A DNA stretch of 38,256 nt from Catellatospora bangladeshensis. GTDB taxonomy: Bacteria > Actinomycetota > Actinomycetes > Mycobacteriales > Micromonosporaceae. The DNA is taken from contig NZ_BONF01000060.1 of NCBI RefSeq assembly GCF_016862575.1, positions 1 to 38,256 on the forward strand, read 5' to 3'. Both the position numbers and the translations under genes were made by a program. Position 1 is the stretch's first letter, and every line of letters starts with the position of its first letter. Shown here one piece after another: positions 1 through 7,080 of the stretch. The notes beneath the pieces were generated by a model. The model made no database searches. It was not told the DNA's origin and was given only the letters and a program-made list of their open reading frames with translations.

Positions 1-882
1 CGACGCCATGTAGTTCACCGCGTCGGTGAGGTCCTTCCAGGTGCCGGCCACGTTCGGCACCTCCGCCTGCCCGCCGAGCTTGCCCTCGGTGCCCACCTCG
101 CGGGCCACCCGGGTCACCTGCTCGGCGAACACCCGCAGCGTGTCGGTCAGCGAGTTGATGGTGTCGGCCAGATCGGCCACCTCGCCCTGCGCCGAGATCG
201 CGATCTTCTGCGACAGGTCGCCCTGCGCGATCGCCGTGGTCACCTGCGAGATCGAGCGGACCTGCGCGGTCAGGTTCGACGCCATGAAGTTCACGTTGTC
301 GGTCAGGTCCCGCCAGGTGCCCGCCACACCCCGCACGTCGGCCTGACCGCCCAGCTTGCCCTCCGTGCCGACCTCCCGCGACACGCGCGTCACCTCGTCG
401 GCGAACGAGCTGAGCTGGTCCACCATCCGGTTCACGGTGCGGCCGATGGTGAGGAACTCGCCGCGCAGCGGCCGCCCGTCGATGTCCAGCGCCATGTGCT
501 GCGTCAGGTCGCCCTCGGCCACCGCCACGATCACGCGCGCGATCTCCGCCGTGGGGCGGCCCAGGTCGTCCATCAGGCTGTTCACGGCCCGTACACCGTC
601 GGCCCAGGCGCCCTCGTACGCCTCCTCGTCCAGGCGCTCGGTGACCCGGCCCTCCCGGCCCACCACCCGGGAGATGCGCAGGAACTCGCGGTTGCGCTGC
701 TCCTGCATCATGACGACCTCGTTGAAGGCGTCCGCGACCTCACCGGCCAGCCCCGAGGAGCGGGGCAGGCGCACCTTGAAATCGCCCGCCCGCACCGCGC
801 GCAGCGCCGCCGCCACCTCATGCCACTGGGCGTCGGAGTCGGGTTCCTTCACGCGCTGTGCCGCTGCTCGATTCGCCGTCAC
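1..882 (-). CDS. Poly-HAMP sensor histidine kinase, N-terminal part (runs off the left edge)
   Basis: Only the first 294 codons are in the window; the kinase core would lie beyond position 1, so the kinase assignment is inferred from the family. The translation consists of successive HAMP-type units of roughly 90 residues, with recurring blocks such as [39 protein letters not shown] and [13 protein letters not shown]. These are typical of large cytoplasmic hybrid/group III-type histidine kinases of actinobacteria. No membrane segment or signal peptide is visible, so sensing is probably intracellular. The GTG at 882 is preferred because a GGAGGGGAG Shine-Dalgarno lies 9 nt upstream; the frame stays open to an ATG at 960, which has no comparable site. 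It diverges from the RsbU-type phosphatase gene across about 150 bp. Confidence 0.88.
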   Translation of the reverse strand, partial: MTANRAAAQRVKEPDSDAQWHEVAAALRAVRAGDFKVRLPRSSGLAGEVADAFNEVVMMQEQRNREFLRISRVVGREGRVTERLDEEAYEGAWADGVRAVNSLMDDLGRPTAEIARVIVAVAEGDLTQHMALDIDGRPLRGEFLTIGRTVNRMVDQLSSFADEVTRVSREVGTEGKLGGQADVRGVAGTWRDLTDNVNFMASNLTAQVRSISQVTTAIAQGDLSQKIAISAQGEVADLADTINSLTDTLRVFAEQVTRVAREVGTEGKLGGQAEVPNVAGTWKDLTDAVNYMAS

Positions 883-1031
883 CCGGATCCACTCCCCTCC
901 GCCGGACCACCCGCGCCAGTGGCCCACGTGCCGCGTCGCCCGTCGCGGCGCACGCTTCATCATCGTCCGATCGCCGCCCGGAAGCGAGTCACCGGGTGGA
1001 AACCACGCCCTGAACGGCGGAGACTACTACC

Positions 1032-2636
1032 GTGCCCAACCGTGCCCTGGATAATCACCCGACCCCCGCCGACACCCCGGCCGATCCGCTGGCCGCCGTC
1101 GACGCGCTGCTCAGCGTCGATCCGGCCACCGACGAGACCGGGACGCTGCACGGCTTCACCGGCCAGTTGCTGCGTACGCTCGGTGACGTCATCGGGGCGC
1201 AGGGCTGCAGCGTCTGGGTGGACCACGCCGACGGCCACGGGCACCAGCTGCTCGGCACCTCCGGCAAAGCGCTGCGGCGCAGCTCCACGGCGCGGCGGGT
1301 GCCACTCGCGGTGAGCCCGCCCTGGTCGGCCGAGCTGCTGGTCAGCGCGCCCGACACACCCGCCGCGCACACTCTGACCCGGCTCGTCGCCCAGCGGATC
1401 GGCCTGCTGCTGGAGCGCCAGCGGCTGCGCGAGAGCGACCGCCGCCGGCAGACGTCGCTGGCCTTCCTGGCCGAGGTCAGCGAACTGCTCGCGCAGTCGC
1501 TCGACCTGACCCTGACCCTTGCGCTGATCCCCCGCCTGGTGGTGCCCCGGCTGGGCACCTGGTGCACGCTGCACCGGGCCACCCCCGGCCGGCGGCTGGA
1601 GCCCGCCGCCGCGGCGCACGCCGACGAGGCGATGACGCCGTGGCTGGACTCGATCACCGAGGACCTCACCCGCGCGCTGCAGGCCCCCGCTACCGCCGAG
1701 GCCCTGCTGACCGGGAAGAACGTCCCGCTGCCGAACAACCTCTCCGGGATCGCCGTGCCGCTGTTCGCCCGCGGGGTCTGGCTCGGCGTGCTCAGCATCG
1801 GCCGCGACATGGACTCCCCGCGCGACCCCGACGAGATCCCCGTCGCCGAGGAGGTCGCCCGCCGCTGCGCCCTGGCCATGGACAACGCCCGCATCCACGA
1901 TGAGCGGCTGACCGTCTCGCACACCCTCCAGCAGGCGCTGCTGCCCGCGAAGCTGCCGATGATCCCGGGGCTGGGCATCGGCGCGGAGTACGCCCCGGCC
2001 GGACGCGGCGTCGAGGTCGGCGGCGACCTGTACGACCTCATGCCCATGCCCGACGGCCGCTGGCTGCTCGTGGTCGGCGACGTGTCCGGCAAGGGCGTGC
2101 CCGCCGCCGCGGTGACCGGCCTCATCCGCGAGGTGATCCGGGTGCTGGTCAAGGACGGCCGGCCGCTGCCCTCGGTGCTCGCCACGCTCAACGAGACGCT
2201 CAGCGAACGCTCCGAGCGCTACTGCACGCTGGCGCTGGCCGCGGTCGACACCCGCGGCCCCGGGCCCGACGTCGAGGTCACCCTGTATCTGGCCGGCCAC
2301 GACCGCCCGCTGGTGCTGCACGCCGACGGCCGGGTGTCCTCGGCCGGCCGCTGGGGCACCGCGCTGGGGCTGGTCTCCCCCGTCACCTGCCAGCCCGCCC
2401 GGCTCGTGCTGCACCCCGGCGAGACGCTGGTGTTCTTCACCGACGGCGTCACCGAGCGCCGCAACGGGCAGGAGTTCTTCGGCACCCAGCGGCTGGCGCA
2501 GCGGCTGACCTACCTGGCCGGGCACCCCGCGGACGTGATCGCGGCCCGCCTGCGCACCGCGGCGGTGGAGTTCTCCGCCGACCAGCCCCGCGACGACATG
2601 GCGATCATGGCGGTACGCAACGACATGACGTCCTGA
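1032..2636 (+). CDS. GAF domain / SpoIIE-type PP2C serine phosphatase (RsbU-like)
   Basis: 534 residues. The first ~125 residues look like a degenerate GAF-type sensor. A second GAF domain spans about 140-285 and is joined by a helical linker ([13 protein letters not shown], the usual lead-in to such phosphatases) to a PPM/SpoIIE domain from about 310 to the end. Metal-binding motifs are visible: [32 protein letters not shown] and the terminal DDMAIMAVR. Family members dephosphorylate anti-anti-sigma factors and release alternative sigma factors. GTG start with GGCGGAG about 10 nt upstream. It is followed 160 bp later by an anti-sigma-type kinase, so the two probably act in one partner-switching pathway. 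No anti-anti-sigma (STAS) gene is seen in the window. Confidence 0.92.
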   Translation: MPNRALDNHPTPADTPADPLAAVDALLSVDPATDETGTLHGFTGQLLRTLGDVIGAQGCSVWVDHADGHGHQLLGTSGKALRRSSTARRVPLAVSPPWSAELLVSAPDTPAAHTLTRLVAQRIGLLLERQRLRESDRRRQTSLAFLAEVSELLAQSLDLTLTLALIPRLVVPRLGTWCTLHRATPGRRLEPAAAAHADEAMTPWLDSITEDLTRALQAPATAEALLTGKNVPLPNNLSGIAVPLFARGVWLGVLSIGRDMDSPRDPDEIPVAEEVARRCALAMDNARIHDERLTVSHTLQQALLPAKLPMIPGLGIGAEYAPAGRGVEVGGDLYDLMPMPDGRWLLVVGDVSGKGVPAAAVTGLIREVIRVLVKDGRPLPSVLATLNETLSERSERYCTLALAAVDTRGPGPDVEVTLYLAGHDRPLVLHADGRVSSAGRWGTALGLVSPVTCQPARLVLHPGETLVFFTDGVTERRNGQEFFGTQRLAQRLTYLAGHPADVIAARLRTAAVEFSADQPRDDMAIMAVRNDMTS

Positions 2637-2739
2637 CCGCGCGCCACGGCACAACGCCGCGCCGGACCCGCCGCGGATTAGCATGGTGCTGCGCCCAGGA
2701 AGGCTCGCTCATGGATCGCAAGGCCGGAAAGGACCCAGC

Positions 2740-2802
2740 GTGAACACATCGACGCTGGTGGGGAGGCCCGAGCAACGCGTCGTGAGGGGAGCACCGGCGT
2801 GA
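2740..2802 (+). CDS. Possible 20-codon leader ORF coupled to the anti-sigma kinase gene
   Basis: A GTG preceded by AAAGGA at 7 nt opens a 20-codon frame whose TGA (2800-2802) overlaps the GTG of the next gene (2799) as GTGA. A still smaller 10-codon ORF (ATG 2711, TGA 2741-2743), preceded by AGGAAGG at 7 nt, overlaps this GTG in the same way. The chained starts and stops suggest translational coupling or a leader that gates translation of the kinase gene. The peptides match nothing I recognise and may be chance. Confidence 0.3.
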   Translation: MNTSTLVGRPEQRVVRGAPA

Positions 2803-3737
2803 CCGCCGACCGGGTTCTGTTCCGCCACGACGCGCTGCAGTACCACGACGACGGGCAGCTGCTGCGCGCGATCGTGCCGTTCGTACGCGAGGGCGCCGCC
2901 GCCGGGGACACCGTGGTGCTGCTGTGCCGGCCCGACAACGCCGCCCGGCTGCGCGACGCGCTCGGCGGCGGCGAGGGACTGGTCGAGCTGCCCGTGGCCG
3001 AGGTGTACGGCGGCTCCGTCTCCGCCCTGGCCGCGTACCGCGACCTCGTCGAGCGTCACCAGCAGACCGGTGCCGCACGGGTGCGCGTGGTCAACGAGAT
3101 CGACTTCGGGACGCGGCGCAGCGCGCAGTGGGAGTGGGCCCGCTTCGACGCCGCGTTCAACCTGGCGCTCGGGGCGCACCCGGTGTGGAACCTGTGCCTC
3201 TACGACGCGCGGCGGCTGCCCGCCGACATCGTGCGCGCCGGCGAGAGCAGCCACCGCTACCTGCTCAAGGGCGGCGACCGGGTGCCCAGCGCCGGTTACA
3301 CCGAGCCGTCCGAGCTGCTCGGCGAGGCGGCCATGCGCTGGCCGGACCCGCTGGAGCACGACCGGCCGCGGCTGGACCTGCGCGACCCGGGCGATCTGGC
3401 CGCGCTGCGCGCCGCCGTCGAGCACGCACTGACCGGCGACGGCCTGTCGCTGCACGCGGTCCAGGGTTTCGTCCTGGCCATCAGCGAGATCACCACCAAC
3501 GCGATGCTGCACGGCAGCGCGCCGGTGCGCGTACGGCTGTGGTCCGGCGGCGGGCGGGCGCTGTGCTCGGTGCGCGACGAGGGGCCGTGCTTCGACCCGT
3601 ACAGCGGCTACGTGCCCACCGACCGGGCGGTCGGCACCGGCGGGATGGGGCTGTGGCTGGCCCGCCAGATGAGCGACGACCTGACGGTGAACGGCGACGG
3701 CGGCGGCTGCACCGTGCGCCTGGGCATCAACGCCTGA
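2799..3737 (+). CDS. MEDS-domain / HATPase anti-sigma-type regulatory kinase (RsbW-like)
   Basis: 312 residues. Residues ~1-180 match the MEDS (DcmR-like sensory) domain common at the start of such actinobacterial proteins (LLRAIVPFVREGAAAGDTVVLLC; TRRSAQWEWARFDAAFN). From about 205 there is a GHKL ATPase of the RsbW/SpoIIAB class: N-box EITTNAMLHG, G1 box DEGPCFDP and G2 box GTGGMGLWLARQMSDDL. Known relatives phosphorylate anti-anti-sigma proteins and/or bind a sigma factor. GTG start with GAGGGGA 8 nt upstream. The position right after an RsbU-like phosphatase supports a partner-switching role; the sigma factor controlled is unknown. Confidence 0.88.
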   Translation: MTADRVLFRHDALQYHDDGQLLRAIVPFVREGAAAGDTVVLLCRPDNAARLRDALGGGEGLVELPVAEVYGGSVSALAAYRDLVERHQQTGAARVRVVNEIDFGTRRSAQWEWARFDAAFNLALGAHPVWNLCLYDARRLPADIVRAGESSHRYLLKGGDRVPSAGYTEPSELLGEAAMRWPDPLEHDRPRLDLRDPGDLAALRAAVEHALTGDGLSLHAVQGFVLAISEITTNAMLHGSAPVRVRLWSGGGRALCSVRDEGPCFDPYSGYVPTDRAVGTGGMGLWLARQMSDDLTVNGDGGGCTVRLGINA

Positions 3738-3784
3738 CCCCTGGCACCGGTTGCGGGCCGGGCCCGGCCGCGCGCCGGTGACCA

Positions 3785-3803
3785 GCCGTACCTTCCGTAC
3801 GGC
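3785..3803. repeat. Short inverted repeat between the kinase and HAD-GT9 genes
   Basis: GCCGTAC (3785-3791) and GTACGGC (3797-3803) form a perfect 7-bp inverted repeat with a 5-nt spacer. It lies 48 nt after the kinase stop and about 100 nt before the next start. It could be a weak terminator or an operator; no T-tract follows. Confidence 0.4.
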
Positions 3804-3900
3804 GTCCTAGGCAGCTGGGTAGTCGGAGTCCGGATTCCGCCGTAGACCGATCAGGAGAATCCTGATGTTTGCGAAAAGACGGACAGGGTAACCCGGCCGG

Positions 3901-5463
3901 GTGGCCAAGCAGGAGATCATCCACGGGCACCGCGGGCTGTTCGACGCGGTGCTCTTCGACCGGGACAACACGCTGATCCGCGAGGTGCCGCGCATCGACG
4001 ATCCCGACCTGGTGGTGCCCATGCCGGGCGTCCGCGACGCGCTGGACCTGCTGCGCGGGGCCGGCCTGCGGGTCGGCGTCGTCTGCGACCAGCCCGCGGT
4101 CGGTTTCGGATACACCACCCGGGCGCAGGCCGAGGCCGTCAACGAGCGCATCGAGCGCCTGCTCGGGCCGTTCGACACCTGGCAGATGTGCTGCCACACC
4201 CCTGCCGACGGGTGCGGCTGCCGCAAACCCGCGCCCGGCCTGATCACCGCGGCCGCCCGCGACCTCGGCGTGCCCGCGCACCGCTGCGTCATGATCGGCG
4301 ACATCGGCCCCGACCTGCAGGCCGCGGCCGCCGCCGGAGCCACCGGACTGCTCGTCCCGACCGGGCAGACCTGCGTCGCCGAGATCGCGTCCGCGCCGTA
4401 CCGGGCGCCGAGCCTGACCGGGGCGGCCGAGTGGATCCTGGACCGCCGCCACGCGGCCCGGCCCGGCCCCGTCCCGGGGGTCACCGGCAACATCCTGGCC
4501 GTGTGCCCCGACTCGGCGAGCGACGTGCTGCTCGCCGGGCCCGCGCTGCGCGCGCTGGCGGCGAACGCCCGCTCGGTGTCCCTGCTCACCGGTGCGCACG
4601 GCGCCGGGGTGGCCCGGCTGCTGCCCGGGGTGACCCGCCTGCTGGAGTGGCGGATGCCCGGCGGCGGCCGCTCGGCGGTGGACAGCCTGGTCGACGCCGT
4701 GCAGTGCTGGCAGCTCGACGAGGCGGTCGTCTTCACCGCCGAGGGGCAGTCGCCGCTGCCCACCGCGCTGCTGCTGCGCCGCGCCGGGATCGGCCGGATC
4801 TCCGCGATCAGCGACGAGCAACCCGGCGACCTGCTCGACGTAGCCCACCGGGTGCCGGACGACCTGCCCGATCCGCTGCGCGCGCTGTCCCTGGCCGCCG
4901 CGGCGGGGCATCCGCTGCCCGCCGGGGACGACGCAAGGCTGCGCACCACGCTGGGCACCGCGGGCGAGCGCGGCAGGCGGGTGGTCGTGCACCCGGGCGC
5001 GGGGGCCCCCGCCCGCGGCCTGCCCCGCAAGTGGGCCGTCGAGGCGGTACGCACGCTCGTGCACGCCGGGCACGAGGTCGTGGTCACCGGCGCGCCGGGC
5101 GACGAGGAGCTCACCGCCGAGGTGGCCGGGGACCTCGCGGGCGACCTCGGCGGGCGCACCGACCTGGCGGGGCTGGCCCGGCTGCTGGCGGGATCGGCCT
5201 GCCTGGTGACCGGCAACACCGCCCCGGCGCACCTGGCCGCGGCCGTCGGCACGCCGGTGGTGAGCGTGTTCGCGCCGACCGTGCCGTACGCGCGGCGCGG
5301 TCCCTACGCCACCCCGCACGTGCGCCTCGGCGACCCGCACGCGCCCTGCCGCGGCACCGGCATCGTGGTCTGCGAGCTGCCCGGTCACCCCTGCCTCGGC
5401 GAGGTCGACACGGCGGCGGTGCTCGCCGCCGTGGACCTGCTCACCCGCGGGCGACCGGCGTGA
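3901..5463 (+). CDS. HAD phosphatase (GmhB/HisB-N type) fused to glycosyltransferase family 9
   Basis: 520 residues in two parts. Residues ~12-170 are a HAD-IIIA phosphatase with the nucleophile motif LFDRDNTL (D20, D22), a zinc-loop Cys/His cluster in CCHTPADGCGCRKP, and MIGDIGPDLQAA for metal binding, as in D,D-heptose bisphosphate or histidinol phosphatases. Residues ~195-515 are GT9-like (heptosyltransferase fold), with VVVHPGAGAPARGLPRKW and LVTGNTAPAHLAAAVGTP. The fusion suggests synthesis or transfer of an activated heptose-like sugar to a surface or secondary-metabolite acceptor; the sugar is not identifiable. The GTG has a poor ribosome site. An in-frame 8-codon ORF (3865-3891) with a strong AGGAG site ends 9 nt upstream, so reinitiation is possible. 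Confidence 0.85.
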   Translation: MAKQEIIHGHRGLFDAVLFDRDNTLIREVPRIDDPDLVVPMPGVRDALDLLRGAGLRVGVVCDQPAVGFGYTTRAQAEAVNERIERLLGPFDTWQMCCHTPADGCGCRKPAPGLITAAARDLGVPAHRCVMIGDIGPDLQAAAAAGATGLLVPTGQTCVAEIASAPYRAPSLTGAAEWILDRRHAARPGPVPGVTGNILAVCPDSASDVLLAGPALRALAANARSVSLLTGAHGAGVARLLPGVTRLLEWRMPGGGRSAVDSLVDAVQCWQLDEAVVFTAEGQSPLPTALLLRRAGIGRISAISDEQPGDLLDVAHRVPDDLPDPLRALSLAAAAGHPLPAGDDARLRTTLGTAGERGRRVVVHPGAGAPARGLPRKWAVEAVRTLVHAGHEVVVTGAPGDEELTAEVAGDLAGDLGGRTDLAGLARLLAGSACLVTGNTAPAHLAAAVGTPVVSVFAPTVPYARRGPYATPHVRLGDPHAPCRGTGIVVCELPGHPCLGEVDTAAVLAAVDLLTRGRPA

Positions 5464-5467
5464 ACCG

Positions 5468-5707
5468 TCACTCCTCGGGGTCCACCAGCGCCTGGAAGCG
5501 GTAGATCCAGGCCGGTTCCCCGGCCGGGTTGACCTCGCGCACGTAGACGGCCTCCCACGGGTCGGCGGTGGCCGGCAGGTCGGGGTCCGGCCCGAGGACC
5601 GGCAGCCAGATCGAGTAGGTCTCCGGCGGATCGGCGGCCGAGGCGACCTCGATCTCCCGCGTGATCTCGGCGGCACCGTGCACGAACTTCGCGGCGATCC
5701 TGTCCAC
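5468..5707 (-). CDS. Small conserved-looking hypothetical protein (79 aa)
   Basis: 79 residues beginning VDRIAAKFVHGAAEITREIEV and ending RFQALVDPEE; acidic and soluble, with no signal peptide or membrane segment. I do not recognise the family. GTG at 5707 is chosen because GGAGGGAG lies 9 nt upstream; the frame continues to an ATG at 5764, which would overlap nothing but lacks a site. It is convergent with the HAD-GT9 gene (4 bp between stops) and lies just downstream of the PRC-barrel-like gene on the same strand (53 bp), so the two may be cotranscribed. Confidence 0.7.
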   Translation of the reverse strand: MDRIAAKFVHGAAEITREIEVASAADPPETYSIWLPVLGPDPDLPATADPWEAVYVREVNPAGEPAWIYRFQALVDPEE

Positions 5708-5760
5708 CCGTCCAGACTCCCTCCACTGCGGACGCCCGGGGCCGGTCCGGCCGAGGCCGG

Positions 5761-6162
5761 TCACGCCTCCCGGGCGAGCTGGTCGCCGGGCACGCTGAGC
5801 GTCACGGTGCCGTCGCGGACGGCGGCGATCTGCGCCGCTCCCGCGTAGCGCCCGTGCCGCAGCGGCATCCGGCTCTTGATCTTTATGTACCCCTCGCGCA
5901 GCAGCAGCTCGGCCAGCTCGGCCTCGACGTCGGGCTCCGGGCCGGCCGCCTCCTGCCTGATCCGGCCGAACAGGCCGTACGACTCGCTCATCCGCTGGCC
6001 GTCGGCGGTGACCGCCTCCGCGTCGCCGATCTTCACCGCCGCCACGGTGCCCAGCTCGGCGCCGGTGCTGTCGCGCACCGGCATCCCCTCCCGGACCGCA
6101 CCGAGCGGCCCGGGGTCGTCGATCCCGGGCACCAGGCCCTCGCCCGGCTCCTCGTCAGCCAT
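5761..6162 (-). CDS. PRC-barrel / DUF2171-like protein
   Basis: 133 residues. The segment GMPVRDSTGAELGTVAAVKIGD (about residues 26-47) is the start of a PRC-barrel/DUF2171-type fold, and AELLLREGYIKIKSRMPLRHGRYAGA matches the later part of such small actinobacterial proteins. The acidic N-terminus is probably disordered. Function is unknown; relatives are often stress- or osmolarity-associated. ATG start with AGGTCAGGA just upstream. It diverges from the 73-aa gene at 6364. A GTTT-N16-GGGAAC sequence in its upstream region (6264-6289, minus strand) is one base from a sigma-B-type promoter, weak evidence on its own. Confidence 0.75.
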   Translation of the reverse strand: MADEEPGEGLVPGIDDPGPLGAVREGMPVRDSTGAELGTVAAVKIGDAEAVTADGQRMSESYGLFGRIRQEAAGPEPDVEAELAELLLREGYIKIKSRMPLRHGRYAGAAQIAAVRDGTVTLSVPGDQLAREA

Positions 6163-6305
6163 GTCCTGACCTCATCACGCCGGCGCCGCCCGCGCCCGGC
6201 TTTCGCCCGTCCGGAGGGCGGCGCGACCGTCGGCAACCGGGTTCCCCCGGGCGAACCGGGCGAAACCTCGCCGCACGCCACGGCCCACCGGTAACGCCAC
6301 GCGGC

Positions 6306-6331
6306 GATTGAACCCGGAGGACACTGGGTAC
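6306..6331 (+). promoter_or_regulatory. Sigma-B-like promoter of the 73-aa gene
   Basis: GATT (6306-6309), 16 nt, then GGGTAC (6326-6331) fits the Streptomyces stress sigma-B consensus GNNT-N14-16-GGGTAC/T exactly. A start point near 6338 would give a leader of about 26 nt containing the strong AAGGAGG site before ATG 6364. Confidence 0.5.
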
Positions 6332-6363
6332 GACTGCGGCTGTCGTCCGGAAGGAGGTGGGTC

Positions 6364-6585
6364 ATGGCCGGCGAGCTGTCCGGGGAGGACCTGGAGACGC
6401 GGCTGGACGCCCTGTTCATCGGCGAGGAGCGGCTCAGCGTGGCCGAGATCCGCCGCCGTGCGGTGGCCGAGGACATGAGCCCCGGCATGCTGCTGTGCAT
6501 CGACGCCCTGCCCGAGGGCGAGTACGCCCAGGACGAGGTGCTGGACGCGGTCCGCACCCACGCGGAGACGACGCCGCCCTCCTGA
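6364..6585 (+). CDS. Small acidic hypothetical protein (73 aa)
   Basis: 73 residues, strongly acidic, ATG preceded by a complete AAGGAGGTG ribosome site, so it is probably well translated. The body (RLSVAEIRRRAVAEDMSPGMLLCIDALPEGEYAQDEVLDAV) is reminiscent in size and pattern of the small DUF2795 helical proteins of actinobacteria, but I cannot assign it firmly. The promoter at 6306-6331 suggests general stress control, fitting the RsbU/RsbW-like genes upstream. Confidence 0.75.
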   Translation: MAGELSGEDLETRLDALFIGEERLSVAEIRRRAVAEDMSPGMLLCIDALPEGEYAQDEVLDAVRTHAETTPPS

Positions 6586-6620
6586 CCCGCCCCTGCGGAC
6601 GGGTGCCGGAGGGCGGGGCG

Positions 6621-6947
6621 TCAGCGGTCGACGGCGCGCTGCAGCTGCGCCTTCGTCATGGCCGAGCGGCCCTTGATGTTCTTCTTCTTGGCCTCCTCGT
6701 AGAGCTGGTCGCGGGTGCGGCCGCCCTCGCCGCGGTGCGAGCGCAGCCCGCCCCGCCGCCCCGAGGAGATGTCCTTCTTCGACAGCGCGCTGGACTGCTT
6801 GGCCTCGCCGGCCCGCGCCCGTTCCTTGTTCACGGTGCGGGCGGCGATCTCCTCGGCGACGTCCTCGGACTTGCCGCGGTCCTCCGCGCTCTCCTTGATG
6901 TGCTGGTACTGGCGCTCACGTTTGGCGCTCCAGGCCTGCTGCGGCAT
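6621..6947 (-). CDS. Rho_N/SAP-like small basic protein (often named plasmid stabilization protein)
   Basis: 108 residues, lysine/arginine-rich. Residues 1-50 (MPQQAWSAKRERQYQHIKES, then EIAARTVNKERARAGEA) and the SSGRRGGLRSHRGE segment match a family widespread in actinobacteria. The C-terminal TRDQLYEEAKKKNIKGRSAMTKAQLQRAV is a Rho_N-type helix-extended-loop-helix, a probable nucleic-acid binder. ATG at 6947 is chosen for GGAAGGGAG 6 nt upstream; the frame is open 21 codons further. GTTT (6998-7001) and GGGCAT (6976-6981) on the minus strand, 16 nt apart, resemble a sigma-B/SigF-type promoter. The plasmid-maintenance name is historical and unsupported here. Confidence 0.8.
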   Translation of the reverse strand: MPQQAWSAKRERQYQHIKESAEDRGKSEDVAEEIAARTVNKERARAGEAKQSSALSKKDISSGRRGGLRSHRGEGGRTRDQLYEEAKKKNIKGRSAMTKAQLQRAVDR

Positions 6948-7080
6948 GGTTCGCTCCCTTCCTGCCGCTTTACGCATGCCCGTGCCGCCGTGCGGGTAAA
7001 CGTGGAACACGCCGAGATTGATCGCCGCGCGGCGCGCCTAGCAGGCGCAACGCAATCGCGGACCACGCCGTTAACACGGC

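Noticed and set aside
960-2684. 574-codon open frame antisense to the PP2C phosphatase gene
   Set aside because: Low-complexity Gly/Arg/Val-rich translation, no ribosome site, and the plus strand encodes a clear domain protein; a high-GC shadow.
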